From: Lachnospiraceae bacterium
GTDB taxonomy: Bacteria; Bacillota; Clostridia; Lachnospirales; Lachnospiraceae
Assembly: GCA_902362715.1 (NCBI GenBank)
Contig: CABIXN010000001.1
Location: 193,735-257,734 of the forward strand
Reading direction: 5' to 3'
DNA length: 64,000 nucleotides
Both the position numbers and the translations under genes were made by a program. A model generated the notes under the pieces. It was not told the origin of the DNA, did not search any database, and worked only from the letters and a program-made list of their open reading frames with translations. Shown one piece after another: positions 35,829 through 45,595 of this stretch (within the stretch, counting starts at the first letter, position 1; the number at the start of each line of letters is the position of its first letter).

Positions 35829-35875
35829 GGCCGGAACTTACGGAGGTTGAAAAACCCCGTAATTCCGGCCTTTTT
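35829..35875 (+). terminator. Intrinsic terminator after the Spo0E-like gene
   Basis: GGCCGGAA and TTCCGGCC form the outer stem, with TTACGG/CCGTAA inside, followed by T5. Confidence 0.88.
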
Positions 35876-35891
35876 CGTTATTTTAAAGTAT

Positions 35892-35935
35892 AAACCGGTA
35901 TGGAAAAATTAAGAATTTTTCATACCGGTTTTTCT
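35892..35935. terminator. Second, bidirectional terminator hairpin upstream of the dcw cluster
   Basis: AAACCGGTATGGAAAAATT and AATTTTTCATACCGGTTT form a 19-base arm pair around AAG, with T-run after it. It insulates the dcw cluster. Confidence 0.82.
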
Positions 35936-35983
35936 GTGTAGTCTATTGCTTTTCCATGAGAAATACTATAGAATGTATCTATG

Positions 35984-36018
35984 AGTGGCGGAAAGTGGTG
36001 TCAAGTGTCATAAAGTGG
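35984..36018 (+). promoter_or_regulatory. MraZ operator repeats
   Basis: AGTGG, AGTGG, AGTGT and AGTGG occur at 35984, 35994, 36004 and 36014, an exact 10-base period, so the motifs fall on one DNA face. Evenly spaced GTG-type repeats upstream of mraZ are the known binding pattern of MraZ. The 322-base gap 35769-36089 otherwise holds the two terminators and an AT-rich promoter region. Confidence 0.75.
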
Positions 36019-36089
36019 TGGATAAGTTTATAACTTTGTGGATAACTGAAGATGACACACAAAAAGATACGGGAAGAAGGTGATTTTCG

Positions 36090-36521
36090 ATGTTCATGGG
36101 AGAATACAACCATACAGTAGATGCAAAGGGACGATTGATCGTACCGGCAAAGTTTCGTGAATCACTGGGCGAAGAGTTCGTTGTAACGAAAGGACTGGAT
36201 GGCTGTCTGTTCGTATACCCAATGGAAGAATGGAAGAACATCGAAGAGAAGTTCCGTAATATACCGCTGACTACCAAAGATGCAAGAAAATTCTCCCGTT
36301 TCTTCTTCTCAGGCGCCGCTGCCTGTGAAGTGGACAAGCAAGGGAGAATTTTAATCCCTACAGTACTAAGAGAGTTTGCAGATTTACAAAAAGAAGCTGT
36401 CCTGGCAGGTGTTTTTAACAGAATTGAGATCTGGAGCAAAGAGCGCTGGCAGGATGAGAGTGAATATGATGATATGGATGAAGTTGCTGAACATATGGCG
36501 GAACTTGGTCTTGGAATTTAG
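36090..36521 (+). CDS. mraZ: Transcriptional regulator MraZ
   Basis: A 143-residue double SpoVT/AbrB-like DNA-binding protein. The two DxKGR-type motifs are DAKGRLIVP near residue 11 and DKQGRILIP near residue 82. It represses the dcw operon through spaced repeats upstream, seen here at 35984-36018. AAGGTGA precedes the ATG. It ends 14 bases before rsmH. Confidence 0.96.
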   Translation: MFMGEYNHTVDAKGRLIVPAKFRESLGEEFVVTKGLDGCLFVYPMEEWKNIEEKFRNIPLTTKDARKFSRFFFSGAAACEVDKQGRILIPTVLREFADLQKEAVLAGVFNRIEIWSKERWQDESEYDDMDEVAEHMAELGLGI

Positions 36522-36535
36522 AAATGGAGAGATCT

Positions 36536-37474
36536 ATGGAATTTAAACATATTTCAGTGCTGCTGAAAGAGACAGTGGACAACCTTATAACGAAACCGGA
36601 AGGCATCTATGTGGATGGAACCCTGGGAGGGGGAGGCCACAGTTTTGAAATCTGCAGCCGGCTTCATGGGCCGGGACGCCTCATTGGTCTTGACCAGGAT
36701 GCGGATGCCATCGCGGCAGCTTCTCAAAGACTGGCTCCTTTTAAAGACCGGGTAACCATTGTCCGGAGCAATTATCAGGATATGGTATCACAGCTTCAGA
36801 GTCTTGGAATTGATAAAGCAGACGGGATTATGCTGGACCTTGGTGTGTCTTCTTTTCAGCTGGATACGCCGTCTAGAGGATTTACCTACAAAGATGAACA
36901 GGCGCCGCTAGATATGCGGATGGATCAAAGGCAGCAGATGACGGCCAAGGATATTCTGGAAACATACAGTGAGATGGAGCTGTTTAGAGTCATCCGGGAT
37001 TACGGTGAAGATAAATTTGCCAAAAATATTGCTAAGCATATTGCCGCGGCAAGGCAGAAGAAACCAATAGAAACCACCGGAGAATTAAATGAAATTATCA
37101 GAAATGCTATTCCGGCAAAAATAAGGGCCACAGGGGGACACCCGGCCAAACGAACCTATCAGGCACTTCGGATTGAACTAAATCGGGAGCTTGAGGTTTT
37201 GGAACATTCGCTGGATGCCATGATTGATCTTTTAAATCCTGGCGGAAGACTTTGCGTCATTACGTTTCAGTCTCTAGAAGACAGAATCGTAAAGACAAAT
37301 TTTAAACGAAATGAAAACCCGTGTACTTGTCCAAGTAATTTCCCGGTTTGTATCTGTGGAAATATTTCAAAGGGCAGAGTAATCACAAGAAAGCCGATTC
37401 TGCCTTCCCAGGCGGAGCTTGCGGCAAACAAGCGTTCCAAAAGCGCGAAGCTTAGAGTATTTGAGCGCAGGTAG
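36536..37474 (+). CDS. rsmH: 16S rRNA m4C1402 methyltransferase
   Basis: A 312-residue SAM-dependent N4-cytosine methyltransferase that modifies C1402 in the ribosomal decoding centre. The start block [11 protein letters not shown] is followed by the SAM loop [10 protein letters not shown] near residues 28-37, [11 protein letters not shown] and [18 protein letters not shown]. An ATG at 36524 is in frame, but GGAGAG at 36526-36531 serves the ATG at 36536. It lies in the usual dcw place between mraZ and ftsL. Confidence 0.96.
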   Translation: MEFKHISVLLKETVDNLITKPEGIYVDGTLGGGGHSFEICSRLHGPGRLIGLDQDADAIAAASQRLAPFKDRVTIVRSNYQDMVSQLQSLGIDKADGIMLDLGVSSFQLDTPSRGFTYKDEQAPLDMRMDQRQQMTAKDILETYSEMELFRVIRDYGEDKFAKNIAKHIAAARQKKPIETTGELNEIIRNAIPAKIRATGGHPAKRTYQALRIELNRELEVLEHSLDAMIDLLNPGGRLCVITFQSLEDRIVKTNFKRNENPCTCPSNFPVCICGNISKGRVITRKPILPSQAELAANKRSKSAKLRVFERR

Positions 37475-37500
37475 TAAATGAAAGGAAAAAGTGGAAAATA

Positions 37501-38004
37501 ATGGGCGACTATAATAGAAGAACATCAAACAAAAGAGTATCAGATCGTTATACATATATTCAGGGGAATACCGTAAGAAAGCTGGAAACAGCGCCCAAAC
37601 GCGTGCCGGTAAGAACAAGGGAAGAGGAATTAAGGCTTAGAGAGAAGCAGCGCTCTGCAAAAAGAAATCGTCAGAATGCCTTGCTGATGAATAAGGGATA
37701 TGTTATCTTCTTAACAGCGGCTACCATTGTCTGTGCCATGGTGTGCGGAATGTATATTCATATGCAGGCAAGTATGACAATCAATATGAAACAGGTTTCG
37801 TCTCTGGAAACTCAGATTTCAGAATTAAAAACAGATAATGACGCCGCCGAAAAACGTCTGGATACTACCATGAATCTGGACCAGGTGAAAGATAAAGCGC
37901 AGAGTGATCTGGGAATGTCTTATCCTGCATCCGGACAGATTAAATATTATTCAGTGGATAGCTCTGATTATATGAATCAGTATGGAAGTATTCCGGGCAA
38001 GTAG
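37501..38004 (+). CDS. ftsL: FtsL-like cell-division protein
   Basis: A 167-residue bitopic protein: a basic cytosolic part of about 65 residues, one membrane helix at 66-86, and an extracytoplasmic coiled coil (about 95-135, SLETQISELKTDND) ending in a short tail. It is expected to form a complex with DivIB and DivIC at the septum. FtsL is poorly conserved in sequence, so the call rests on topology and its place between rsmH and the PBP genes. The cytosolic arm is longer than usual. Confidence 0.82.
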   Translation: MGDYNRRTSNKRVSDRYTYIQGNTVRKLETAPKRVPVRTREEELRLREKQRSAKRNRQNALLMNKGYVIFLTAATIVCAMVCGMYIHMQASMTINMKQVSSLETQISELKTDNDAAEKRLDTTMNLDQVKDKAQSDLGMSYPASGQIKYYSVDSSDYMNQYGSIPGK

Positions 38005-38083
38005 GAGCGGACCGGCGAAAGCTGAAAAGAATTGCGTATCGGGACCCTGAAGAAGGGGACAAAAACAGATTGACAGGTGAAAT

Positions 38084-40045
38084 ATGAGTCAGATAAAAAA
38101 GAAAAAAAAGATTTCAATGGGGATGAGGAAGAAACTGTTTATTGTATTTCTGCTCATCCTCGCACTTGTATTTGTATTAATCGGCCGGCTGGCGGCTATT
38201 GAGCTTAGAAGCGGTGAAAAATACGAAAAAATTGTTTTAGGACAGCAGGAATACAGCAGTCAGACAATTCCCTTCCGCAGAGGGGATATTGTGGACCGCA
38301 AGGGAACAATCCTGGCTGCCAGCACAGAGGTTTACAATGTGATTTTAGACTGCAGTGTCCTTACTGCCAAAGAGGAGTACTTAGAACCCACGGTTTCGGC
38401 CCTGGTAAAATATTTTGAACTAGATGAGACAGATCTTCGGCAGAAAATAAAGGATAATCCCAAGAAGCAGTACATTGTGCTTGCAAAGAAACTTTCTTAT
38501 GATAAAGTCCAGCCCTTTGAAGAGCTTCAGGAAGATGAGAAAAAGGGAGCCAATATCAAAGGTGTCTGGTTTGAAAAGGAGTATATCAGAAACTATCCAT
38601 ATAACAGTCTGGCCAGCACAATTCTTGGATTTACCACTTCCGGTAATGTGGGGATCGGCGGCATTGAAGACTATTATAATGAAACATTAAATGGAACAGA
38701 CGGAAGAAAATACGGGTATCTTAATTCTGATTCCAACTTTGAGCAGACCGTAAAAGAGGCTGTAAGTGGTCAGAATGTAGTTTCCACCATTGATGTGAAT
38801 ATTCAGTCTATTGTAGAAGAAAAGATAAAAGAATTTAATGATGCCTACAAAGATAATCATGTAAAAGGAAATGGAGCTCTCCATATTGGCGTGATTTTAA
38901 TGAATCCCAATAACGGAGAAGTGCTTGCCATGGCCAATTATCCCAATTTTGACTGCAACAATGCGTGGGATCTGACTCCCTATTATTCCCAGAAAGAAAT
39001 TGATGCCATGTCAGAAGAAGAAACATTAGACGCATTAAATACCATCTGGAATAATTTCTGCACCACCTATACTTATGAACCGGGTTCCACTGCAAAACCA
39101 TTTACCATTGCGTCGGGTCTGGAAACAGGCTCCCTCACCGGAAATGAAACCTTTGTTTGTGACGGCGGGGAAAAGATCGGCGGACACAATATCCGCTGTG
39201 TAAACAGAAGCGGTCACGGCACGGAAACCATCAAGAAAGCGCTGATGGATTCCTGCAATGACGCCCTGATGCAGATGTCCTATAAAATTGGAGCGAATAA
39301 TTTCTGTAAGTATCAGCAGGTGTTTAATTTCGGTTTGAAAACAAATATAGATCTGCCTGGAGAGGCCCGCACCAGCGAGCTGATTTATACCCTGGACAAG
39401 ATGAATGACACTTCTCTTGCAACCAATGCTTTTGGCCAGAACTTTAATGTGACCATGATCCAGATGATCAGCGCATACAGTTCCCTTGTAAATGGAGGAT
39501 CCTATTATCAGCCTCATGTAGTCAGCAAAATTACAGATGAAAATGGAAATACAGTAAAGACCATGGAACCTACCCTGTTAAAGGAAACGGTATCTAAAGG
39601 AACCAGCGAGACCATTAACAGCTATCTTGAGTCTACGGTGGCAGAAGGGACTGCAAAAACTGCCAAAGTAGACGGATATTCCATGGGCGGCAAAACCGGT
39701 ACGGCTCAGAAACTGCCCCGAAAGGACCGCAATTACCTTGTTTCTTTTATTGGACATGTTCCTGCTAAAGATCCGGAGCTGGTAGCGTATGTAGTTGTAG
39801 ATCAGCCAAATGTAGCAGATCAGCCCCACAGTACTTATGCTCAGCATATTGCAAGAGAAATTCTAGAAGAAGTACTTCCTTATATGAATATTTATCCGGA
39901 TGAAGAGAAAAAAGGTACCAATGCAAATCTGGATATCACCGGTAATATAGAAAAAAATTCTGATTCCAAAAATACAAATTCCGGCAAGTCAAAAGAGACT
40001 GCAGCGGAGCAGGAAAACTACACAGGTGATATTTTTGAAGAATAA
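38084..40045 (+). CDS. Class B penicillin-binding protein (FtsI/PBP2-like)
   Basis: A 653-residue septal peptidoglycan transpeptidase. It has one N-terminal membrane anchor (about 15-37), a dimerisation domain starting RRGDIVDRKG, and a transpeptidase domain with S335-T-A-K338 (in YEPGSTAKPF), S390-C-N392 and K537-T-G539. No PASTA repeats are present; the C-terminal tail is Asn/Ser/Lys-rich. It is one of two consecutive class B PBPs here, one expected to serve vegetative division and the other spore cortex. Which one does which cannot be settled from sequence. Confidence 0.92.
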   Translation: MSQIKKKKKISMGMRKKLFIVFLLILALVFVLIGRLAAIELRSGEKYEKIVLGQQEYSSQTIPFRRGDIVDRKGTILAASTEVYNVILDCSVLTAKEEYLEPTVSALVKYFELDETDLRQKIKDNPKKQYIVLAKKLSYDKVQPFEELQEDEKKGANIKGVWFEKEYIRNYPYNSLASTILGFTTSGNVGIGGIEDYYNETLNGTDGRKYGYLNSDSNFEQTVKEAVSGQNVVSTIDVNIQSIVEEKIKEFNDAYKDNHVKGNGALHIGVILMNPNNGEVLAMANYPNFDCNNAWDLTPYYSQKEIDAMSEEETLDALNTIWNNFCTTYTYEPGSTAKPFTIASGLETGSLTGNETFVCDGGEKIGGHNIRCVNRSGHGTETIKKALMDSCNDALMQMSYKIGANNFCKYQQVFNFGLKTNIDLPGEARTSELIYTLDKMNDTSLATNAFGQNFNVTMIQMISAYSSLVNGGSYYQPHVVSKITDENGNTVKTMEPTLLKETVSKGTSETINSYLESTVAEGTAKTAKVDGYSMGGKTGTAQKLPRKDRNYLVSFIGHVPAKDPELVAYVVVDQPNVADQPHSTYAQHIAREILEEVLPYMNIYPDEEKKGTNANLDITGNIEKNSDSKNTNSGKSKETAAEQENYTGDIFEE

Positions 40046-40051
40046 CAACAT

Positions 40052-40100
40052 AACCTCATAAAAAGCGTAATAGATTATAATAACTGCTTTTATGAGGTTT
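40052..40100 (+). promoter_or_regulatory. Hairpin burying the ribosome site of the second PBP gene
   Basis: AACCTCATAAAAAGC (40052-40066) pairs with GCTTTTATGAGGTT (40086-40099), 14 base pairs with one bulged A. The 3' arm contains GAGG (40094-40097), the only good Shine-Dalgarno sequence for the ATG at 40107. It could act as a translational lock or, with the following TTT, as a weak terminator. Confidence 0.65.
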
Positions 40101-40106
40101 TGCTGT

Positions 40107-41987
40107 ATGCAGAGACTTCGAAAATATCAACGAAAAAAAATGCTGGTGTTTCTGCTTTTAATTGTTCTTGGACTTTGTGCCGTATCCGGAAAATTAGTTT
40201 ATTTAATGATTTTTAAATCTGAATTTTACGGGGAAAAGGCGGAAAATCTCCATGAAAGAGAACGAAGCATCAAAGCGGCCAGAGGAAAAATACTAGACAG
40301 AAACGGAACGGTATTAGCCTCCAATAAATCTGTCTGCACGATTTCAGTAATACATAATCAGATCGAAGATGAGGAAGCAGTCATTGATATGCTTGTAAAA
40401 GAACTTGGACTGGAAGAAAAAGATGTGCGCAAACGAGTGGAGAAAGTCAGTTCCATTGAGCGCATCAAAACAAATGTAGATAAAGAAACCGGTGATAAAA
40501 TACTGGAATACGGAATGGCAGGCGTTAAAGTGGATGCGGATTATAAGCGGTATTATCCTTATGATGAGCTTGCGTCCAGGGTACTTGGCTTTACCGGAAG
40601 TGATAATCAGGGCATTGTAGGTCTGGAGGTAAAATATGACCAGTGGCTTTCAGGAACTAATGGAAAAATACTGACCCTTACAGACGCAAGAGGCATAGAA
40701 GTGGAAGCGGCAGGAGAACGCCGTCAGGAGCCAAAAGACGGAAATGATGTGGTTGTGAGTTTAGATCACAATATTCAGGAATATTGTCAGCAGGCGGCGG
40801 AAAAAGTAATGGAAGAAAAGAAGGCGGATGCCGTTGGAATGATACTGATGAATCCTCAGAACGGGGAAATCTATGCCATGGTAAATGTACCTGAATTTAA
40901 TTTGAATGAACCATTTACACTCACCGATGAGGTGATCAGTCAGGGGGAAGAGGCATTTCAGGAGAAGAAGAAAAAGGAACAGGAGGCCAAAGAAAAAGAA
41001 GACAGTCAGGATACTTCCACTGAAGACAAGGAGGAGAAAAAAGAAGAAACATTTGATCCGGAAAATAATTCCAAACAGAAACAGGAATTGTTAAACCAGA
41101 TGTGGAGAAACATGTGTATTAACGATACTTATGAGCCGGGTTCCACATTTAAAATTATAACAACATCAGCAGCCTTAGAAGAAGGTGTTGTGACCACAGA
41201 ATCACAGTTTTACTGCCCTGGTTATAAAATGGTGGAAGATAGAAGAATCCGATGCCATAAAACAACCGGACACGGAGCGGAGACGTTTACAGAAGGAATT
41301 ATGAACAGCTGTAACCCGGTGTTTATAGAACTGGGCCTTCGCCTTGGAGTAGATAATTTTTATAAATATTTTAAACAGTTTGGACTGCTTCAAAAGACTA
41401 ATATTGATCTGCCCGGTGAAGCGTCCACAATTATGCATGACCCGAAAAATATGGGGCAGGTGGAGCTGGCAACGGTAGCTTTTGGCCAGTCATTTCAGAT
41501 TACCCCGGTTCAGCTGGTAACAACGGTATCTTCTCTGATTAACGGAGGAACAAGAATTACCCCGCATTTTGGAGTACAGGTCCAGGATTCCAATGAGCAG
41601 GTTCTAGAGACATTTCAATATGACCAGACAGAAGATATTGTCAGTGAAGAGACCTCTAAAACGCTGCGGTCACTTCTCGAGAAGGTTGTTTCAGAAGGAA
41701 CCGGAAGAAAGGGCGGTGTAGAAGGATTCTCAGTGGGAGGAAAGACGGCAACTTCCCAGACACTGCCAAGAAGCGAACATAAATATATCTCATCCTTCCT
41801 TGGATTTGCTCCGGCGGATGATCCGAAAGTCATCGGGCTTGTGGTGATCTATGATCCCCAGGGGATTTATTATGGAGGGACCATTGCGGCTCCTGTTATG
41901 CAGGAAGTGTTTGAGGATGTTCTTCCTTACCTTGGAATCGAAGAGCAGCCGGCAGAGGAGACAAAGGATACGGAAAATGAGCAGTAA
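40107..41987 (+). CDS. Class B penicillin-binding protein (SpoVD/FtsI-like)
   Basis: A 626-residue second transpeptidase with an N-terminal membrane anchor, dimerisation domain and transpeptidase domain. Motifs are S346-T-F-K349 (YEPGSTFK), S401-C-N403 and K546-T-A548, where the family normally has KTG. A highly charged Lys/Glu insertion of about 40 residues (around 285-325) lies in the transpeptidase region ahead of the active-site serine. The ATG at 40092 is in frame but lies inside a hairpin; GAGG at 40094-40097 serves 40107. No PASTA domain is present. Its position next to mraY and the SpoVE-like gene fits a SpoVD role. Confidence 0.9.
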   Translation: MQRLRKYQRKKMLVFLLLIVLGLCAVSGKLVYLMIFKSEFYGEKAENLHERERSIKAARGKILDRNGTVLASNKSVCTISVIHNQIEDEEAVIDMLVKELGLEEKDVRKRVEKVSSIERIKTNVDKETGDKILEYGMAGVKVDADYKRYYPYDELASRVLGFTGSDNQGIVGLEVKYDQWLSGTNGKILTLTDARGIEVEAAGERRQEPKDGNDVVVSLDHNIQEYCQQAAEKVMEEKKADAVGMILMNPQNGEIYAMVNVPEFNLNEPFTLTDEVISQGEEAFQEKKKKEQEAKEKEDSQDTSTEDKEEKKEETFDPENNSKQKQELLNQMWRNMCINDTYEPGSTFKIITTSAALEEGVVTTESQFYCPGYKMVEDRRIRCHKTTGHGAETFTEGIMNSCNPVFIELGLRLGVDNFYKYFKQFGLLQKTNIDLPGEASTIMHDPKNMGQVELATVAFGQSFQITPVQLVTTVSSLINGGTRITPHFGVQVQDSNEQVLETFQYDQTEDIVSEETSKTLRSLLEKVVSEGTGRKGGVEGFSVGGKTATSQTLPRSEHKYISSFLGFAPADDPKVIGLVVIYDPQGIYYGGTIAAPVMQEVFEDVLPYLGIEEQPAEETKDTENEQ

Positions 41988-42101
41988 AAAATAAATGATA
42001 GCAGTTGTCAAGTAATAAAAAAAGACGTATACTACTTAAGTTAGTGAAAAATACAATACAGTGGGATACTCTGTCCGCTGGTTATAGAAGAGGTGTGAAA
42101 A

Positions 42102-43052
42102 ATGACAATACAGGTAATTCTTCCAGTATTGATCGCATTTGCAGTCAGTGCTGTATTAGGCCCGGTGATGATTCCGGTGCTGCGGAGATTGAAGGTAGGA
42201 AATACAGAGAGAAAGGAATTAGAATCCCATCAGAAGAAGAACGGGACCCCCACAATGGGCGGTATCATGATTTTGATTGCCATAACTGTGACGGCGTTGA
42301 TTTATGTTAAGGACTATCCAAAGCTGATCCCGATTCTCTTTGTTACAGTAGGATTTGGAATTATCGGATTTCTGGATGATTATCTAAAAGTGGTTCTCAG
42401 GCGGTCTGACGGGCTGCTTGCCTGGCAGAAAATGATCTGTGAAATTATTGTAACGGCGGTGTTTGCCGTATATCTTGTGAAAACGCATATACCAATGTCC
42501 ATGCTGATTCCTTTTTCCGGAGGGAAGTATCTGGAACTGGGATGGCTGGCGCTGCCGGTGATGTTCCTGGCAGTGATCGGAACAGTAAATGGCGTAAACT
42601 TTACGGACGGCCTTGATGGTCTGGCTTCTAGCGTCACCATTCTGGTGGCCACGTTCTTTTCTGTGGTTGCCATCGGTACCTCGGCAGGAGTAGAGCCAAT
42701 CACCTGTGCGGTAGTAGGCGCGCTGCTTGGTTTCCTTTTGTTTAATGTATATCCTGCCAGTGTATTTATGGGGGATACCGGTTCCTTAGCGCTGGGCGGT
42801 TTTGTGGCTTCTACCGCCTATGTACTGCAGATGCCGATCTTCATACTGATTGTAGGGCTGATTTACTGGATTGAAATCTTTTCTGTTATTATCCAGGTGC
42901 TCTATTTTAAAAAGACCGGAGGGAAAAGATTTTTCCGGATGGCGCCTATTCATCATCATTTTGAACTGGGCGGCTGGTCAGAGACAAGAGTTGTGGCGGT
43001 ATTTTCTATTATTACGGCGATTCTGTGTCTGGTAGCATTTATCGGGATGTAG
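42102..43052 (+). CDS. mraY: Phospho-N-acetylmuramoyl-pentapeptide transferase
   Basis: A 316-residue membrane enzyme that makes lipid I from UDP-MurNAc-pentapeptide and undecaprenyl phosphate. About ten helices are present. Signature segments are the cytosolic PTMGGIMIL near residue 48, the DDYLK catalytic aspartates near 93, NFTDGLDGLA near 166 and the HHHFELGG histidine block near 287. A GAAGAGGTG site precedes the ATG. It lies 17 bases before murD. Confidence 0.97.
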   Translation: MTIQVILPVLIAFAVSAVLGPVMIPVLRRLKVGNTERKELESHQKKNGTPTMGGIMILIAITVTALIYVKDYPKLIPILFVTVGFGIIGFLDDYLKVVLRRSDGLLAWQKMICEIIVTAVFAVYLVKTHIPMSMLIPFSGGKYLELGWLALPVMFLAVIGTVNGVNFTDGLDGLASSVTILVATFFSVVAIGTSAGVEPITCAVVGALLGFLLFNVYPASVFMGDTGSLALGGFVASTAYVLQMPIFILIVGLIYWIEIFSVIIQVLYFKKTGGKRFFRMAPIHHHFELGGWSETRVVAVFSIITAILCLVAFIGM

Positions 43053-43069
43053 AAAGGTGGACGGAATAT

Positions 43070-44431
43070 ATGGAACTGAAAGACAAAAATGTGCTTGTAT
43101 TTGGAGCCGGTAAAAGCGGCGCGGCGGCGGCAGAACTTCTTTTAAAACATCATGCAAAGGTGATTCTTTTTGACGGAAATGAAAATGCAGATGTAAAAGC
43201 AGTAACCCATCAGCTGAAAAAGCCGGTTGATGTAAGGGTTTATCTTGGAAACCTTCCGAAAGACATAATCAAGGAACTGGATCTGGCTGTTTTAAGTCCC
43301 GGTGTCCCTGTGGAGCTTCCGGTTGTGGCAGAACTGAAAAACCAGGGAGTGAAGATCTGGGGTGAAATAGAGCTGGCATATGAGTTAAGCCGGGGAAGGG
43401 TTCTGGCAGTTACCGGTACAAACGGAAAGACCACCACCACAGCTCTGCTGGGTGAGATTATGAAAAACTGGTGCAAAGATGTAAAAGTAGTTGGAAATAT
43501 CGGGATTCCATATACAAGCGTGGCAGATGAAACCACAGAAGAAACAGTAACGGTTGCTGAAATCAGCAGTTTTCAGCTGGAGACCATTGATAAGTTCAGA
43601 CCTGATGTTTCGGCGGTGCTGAATATAACACCGGATCATTTAAACCGTCATCATACCATGGAAAATTACATAGCAGCGAAACTGGATATTACGAAAAATC
43701 AGACAAAAGAACAGACCTGCGTGTTGAATTATGAAGATGAAGTATTGAGAAAATTTGCAGGGACTGCGGGAGTAAACGTATTATTTTTCAGCAGCAGAAG
43801 AGTTCTTAAGGGGGGGCTGTATTTAAACGGTGGAAGTATTTATTACTCTGACGGCACTAAGGTACAGGAAGTCATCCCTGTAGATGAGCTTAAGATACTG
43901 GGGCTTCACAATTACGAAAATGTTATGGCTGCATCGGGAATGGCTTTAAGCTTTGGTGTGCCGCTGGAAAAAATCCGTGAAGTGCTGAAAAGTTTTCAGG
44001 CGGTGGAGCATAGAATAGAATATGTAACAGAAAAAAGAGGAGTTAAATTTTACAATGATTCCAAAGGAACAAATCCGGATGCGGCCATCAAAGGGATTCA
44101 GGCTATGAACCGGCCCACGCTGCTGATCGGAGGCGGTTATGATAAGCAGTCAGAGTACGGCGGATGGATCGACAGTTTTGACGGAAAAGTAAAAAAGCTG
44201 GTATTAATCGGACAGACAAAGGAGAAAATAGCCCGGACAGCAAAAGAGCACGGTTTTAAGAATTGTGTCTTTGCCAAAAGTCTGGAGGAAGCGGTGCAGA
44301 TTTGTTATGAACATGCAGTCAGCGGAGACGCGGTGCTTTTGTCTCCTGCCTGTGCAAGCTGGGGAATGTTTCCCAACTATGAAGTTAGAGGAAAGATGTT
44401 TAAAGATATTGTGTATGCATTAAAGGAGTAG
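43070..44431 (+). CDS. murD: UDP-N-acetylmuramoylalanine--D-glutamate ligase
   Basis: A 453-residue cytosolic Mur ligase that adds D-Glu to UDP-MurNAc-L-Ala. The N-terminal Rossmann part has VFGAGKSG. The central ATPase site is TGTNGKTTTTALLG near 119-132, followed by NITPDHLNRH. The C-terminal domain has YNDSKGTNPDA. The frame is open from 43025 inside mraY, but AAAGGTGG at 43053-43060 serves the ATG at 43070. Confidence 0.97.
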   Translation: MELKDKNVLVFGAGKSGAAAAELLLKHHAKVILFDGNENADVKAVTHQLKKPVDVRVYLGNLPKDIIKELDLAVLSPGVPVELPVVAELKNQGVKIWGEIELAYELSRGRVLAVTGTNGKTTTTALLGEIMKNWCKDVKVVGNIGIPYTSVADETTEETVTVAEISSFQLETIDKFRPDVSAVLNITPDHLNRHHTMENYIAAKLDITKNQTKEQTCVLNYEDEVLRKFAGTAGVNVLFFSSRRVLKGGLYLNGGSIYYSDGTKVQEVIPVDELKILGLHNYENVMAASGMALSFGVPLEKIREVLKSFQAVEHRIEYVTEKRGVKFYNDSKGTNPDAAIKGIQAMNRPTLLIGGGYDKQSEYGGWIDSFDGKVKKLVLIGQTKEKIARTAKEHGFKNCVFAKSLEEAVQICYEHAVSGDAVLLSPACASWGMFPNYEVRGKMFKDIVYALKE

Positions 44432-44437
44432 TGAAAT

Positions 44438-45571
44438 ATGGGCAGAAACAGTCGGACCGGAAAACCAGAAAAAATTAAATATTTTGATTATAGCTTATTG
44501 TTCATCATTATTTTTCTGGTGGGATTTGGATTGGTGATGTTGTACAGTGTCAGTTCCTATGAGGCACAGAGCACCTTCGGCAATTCTGCTTATTATCTAA
44601 AAAAACAGCTGGGTTCTGTGGTACTTGGACTGATCGCCATGTTTATTGTTTCAAGAATTGAATACCATTTCTGGCAGCGGTTCAGTCTGCTGTTTTATGC
44701 CATTGCCCTTCTTTTATGCCTTGCGGTTATTTTTGTAGGCGAGGATATCAACGGGTCCAAACGGTGGCTTCGGGTTGGGGGCGTTTCCCTGCAGCCTTCG
44801 GAGCTTGCTAAGATTGGAATTATTATTTTTGTGGCGGCTGTGCTGTGCAAAACAGTGAAACAGGTATCAAAATTAAAAAATGTGATTAAAGTTTTCTGCT
44901 TTGCAGCCCCGATTATTCTGGTTATCGCCATTAACAACTTAAGTACAGCTATTATTGTTGCGGGAATTGCCTTTATTATGGTTTTTGTAGTAAGTCCCAA
45001 GTATTCTCATTTTATCGGCATGATTGTCATCGCCGCGGTGGGAGTTGTGGGGGTTACCATTATGCAGGGGTCGTATCGTGCGGTGCGTATTACCGCCTGG
45101 CTTCATCCGGAGCAGTATCCGGACGATGCTTATCAGACGCTGCAGGGGCTTTATGCCATAGGTTCAGGTGGACTGTTTGGCAAAGGCTTAGGAGCCAGTA
45201 TGCAAAAGCTTGGCTATGTTCCGGAAGCGCAGAATGATATGATTTTTACAATTATTTGTGAAGAGCTGGGATTATTTGGTGCCATCTGTGTCATTTTGTT
45301 ATTTATATTAATGATCTGGCGGTTTATGGTAATTGCAAATAATGCCGCTGATTTGTACGGGTCTTTGCTGGTAATCGGAATTATGGCTCATATTTCCCTG
45401 CAGGTGCTTTTGAATATTTCTGTAGTTACCAATACGATTCCAAATACCGGTATTACGCTGCCCTTTATCAGTTACGGAGGGACGTCAGTGGCCATTCTTC
45501 TTACGGAAATGGGAGTTGCCTTAAGTGTTTCTAGGGGGATACGTTTTGATGAAAATAAACAGATAGAGTAA
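44438..45571 (+). CDS. SEDS glycosyltransferase FtsW/SpoVE
   Basis: A 377-residue SEDS-family peptidoglycan polymerase with about ten helices. It has the GSKRWLRVGGVSLQPSELAK block near 110, the NNLSTA segment, the EAQNDMIFTIICEELG loop and the closing PFISYGGTS. It works with a class B PBP, two of which are encoded just upstream. FtsW and SpoVE cannot be told apart here. Only seven bases separate it from murD. murG is not in its usual place after this gene. Confidence 0.95.
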   Translation: MGRNSRTGKPEKIKYFDYSLLFIIIFLVGFGLVMLYSVSSYEAQSTFGNSAYYLKKQLGSVVLGLIAMFIVSRIEYHFWQRFSLLFYAIALLLCLAVIFVGEDINGSKRWLRVGGVSLQPSELAKIGIIIFVAAVLCKTVKQVSKLKNVIKVFCFAAPIILVIAINNLSTAIIVAGIAFIMVFVVSPKYSHFIGMIVIAAVGVVGVTIMQGSYRAVRITAWLHPEQYPDDAYQTLQGLYAIGSGGLFGKGLGASMQKLGYVPEAQNDMIFTIICEELGLFGAICVILLFILMIWRFMVIANNAADLYGSLLVIGIMAHISLQVLLNISVVTNTIPNTGITLPFISYGGTSVAILLTEMGVALSVSRGIRFDENKQIE

Positions 45572-45595
45572 GGTTCATGAAATAGGAGCGGATAA

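Noticed and set aside
42005..42310. 101-residue plus-strand open frame overlapping the mraY start
   Set aside because: It shares its 3' part with the clearly coding mraY frame and has no recognisable domain; it is a frame shadow.
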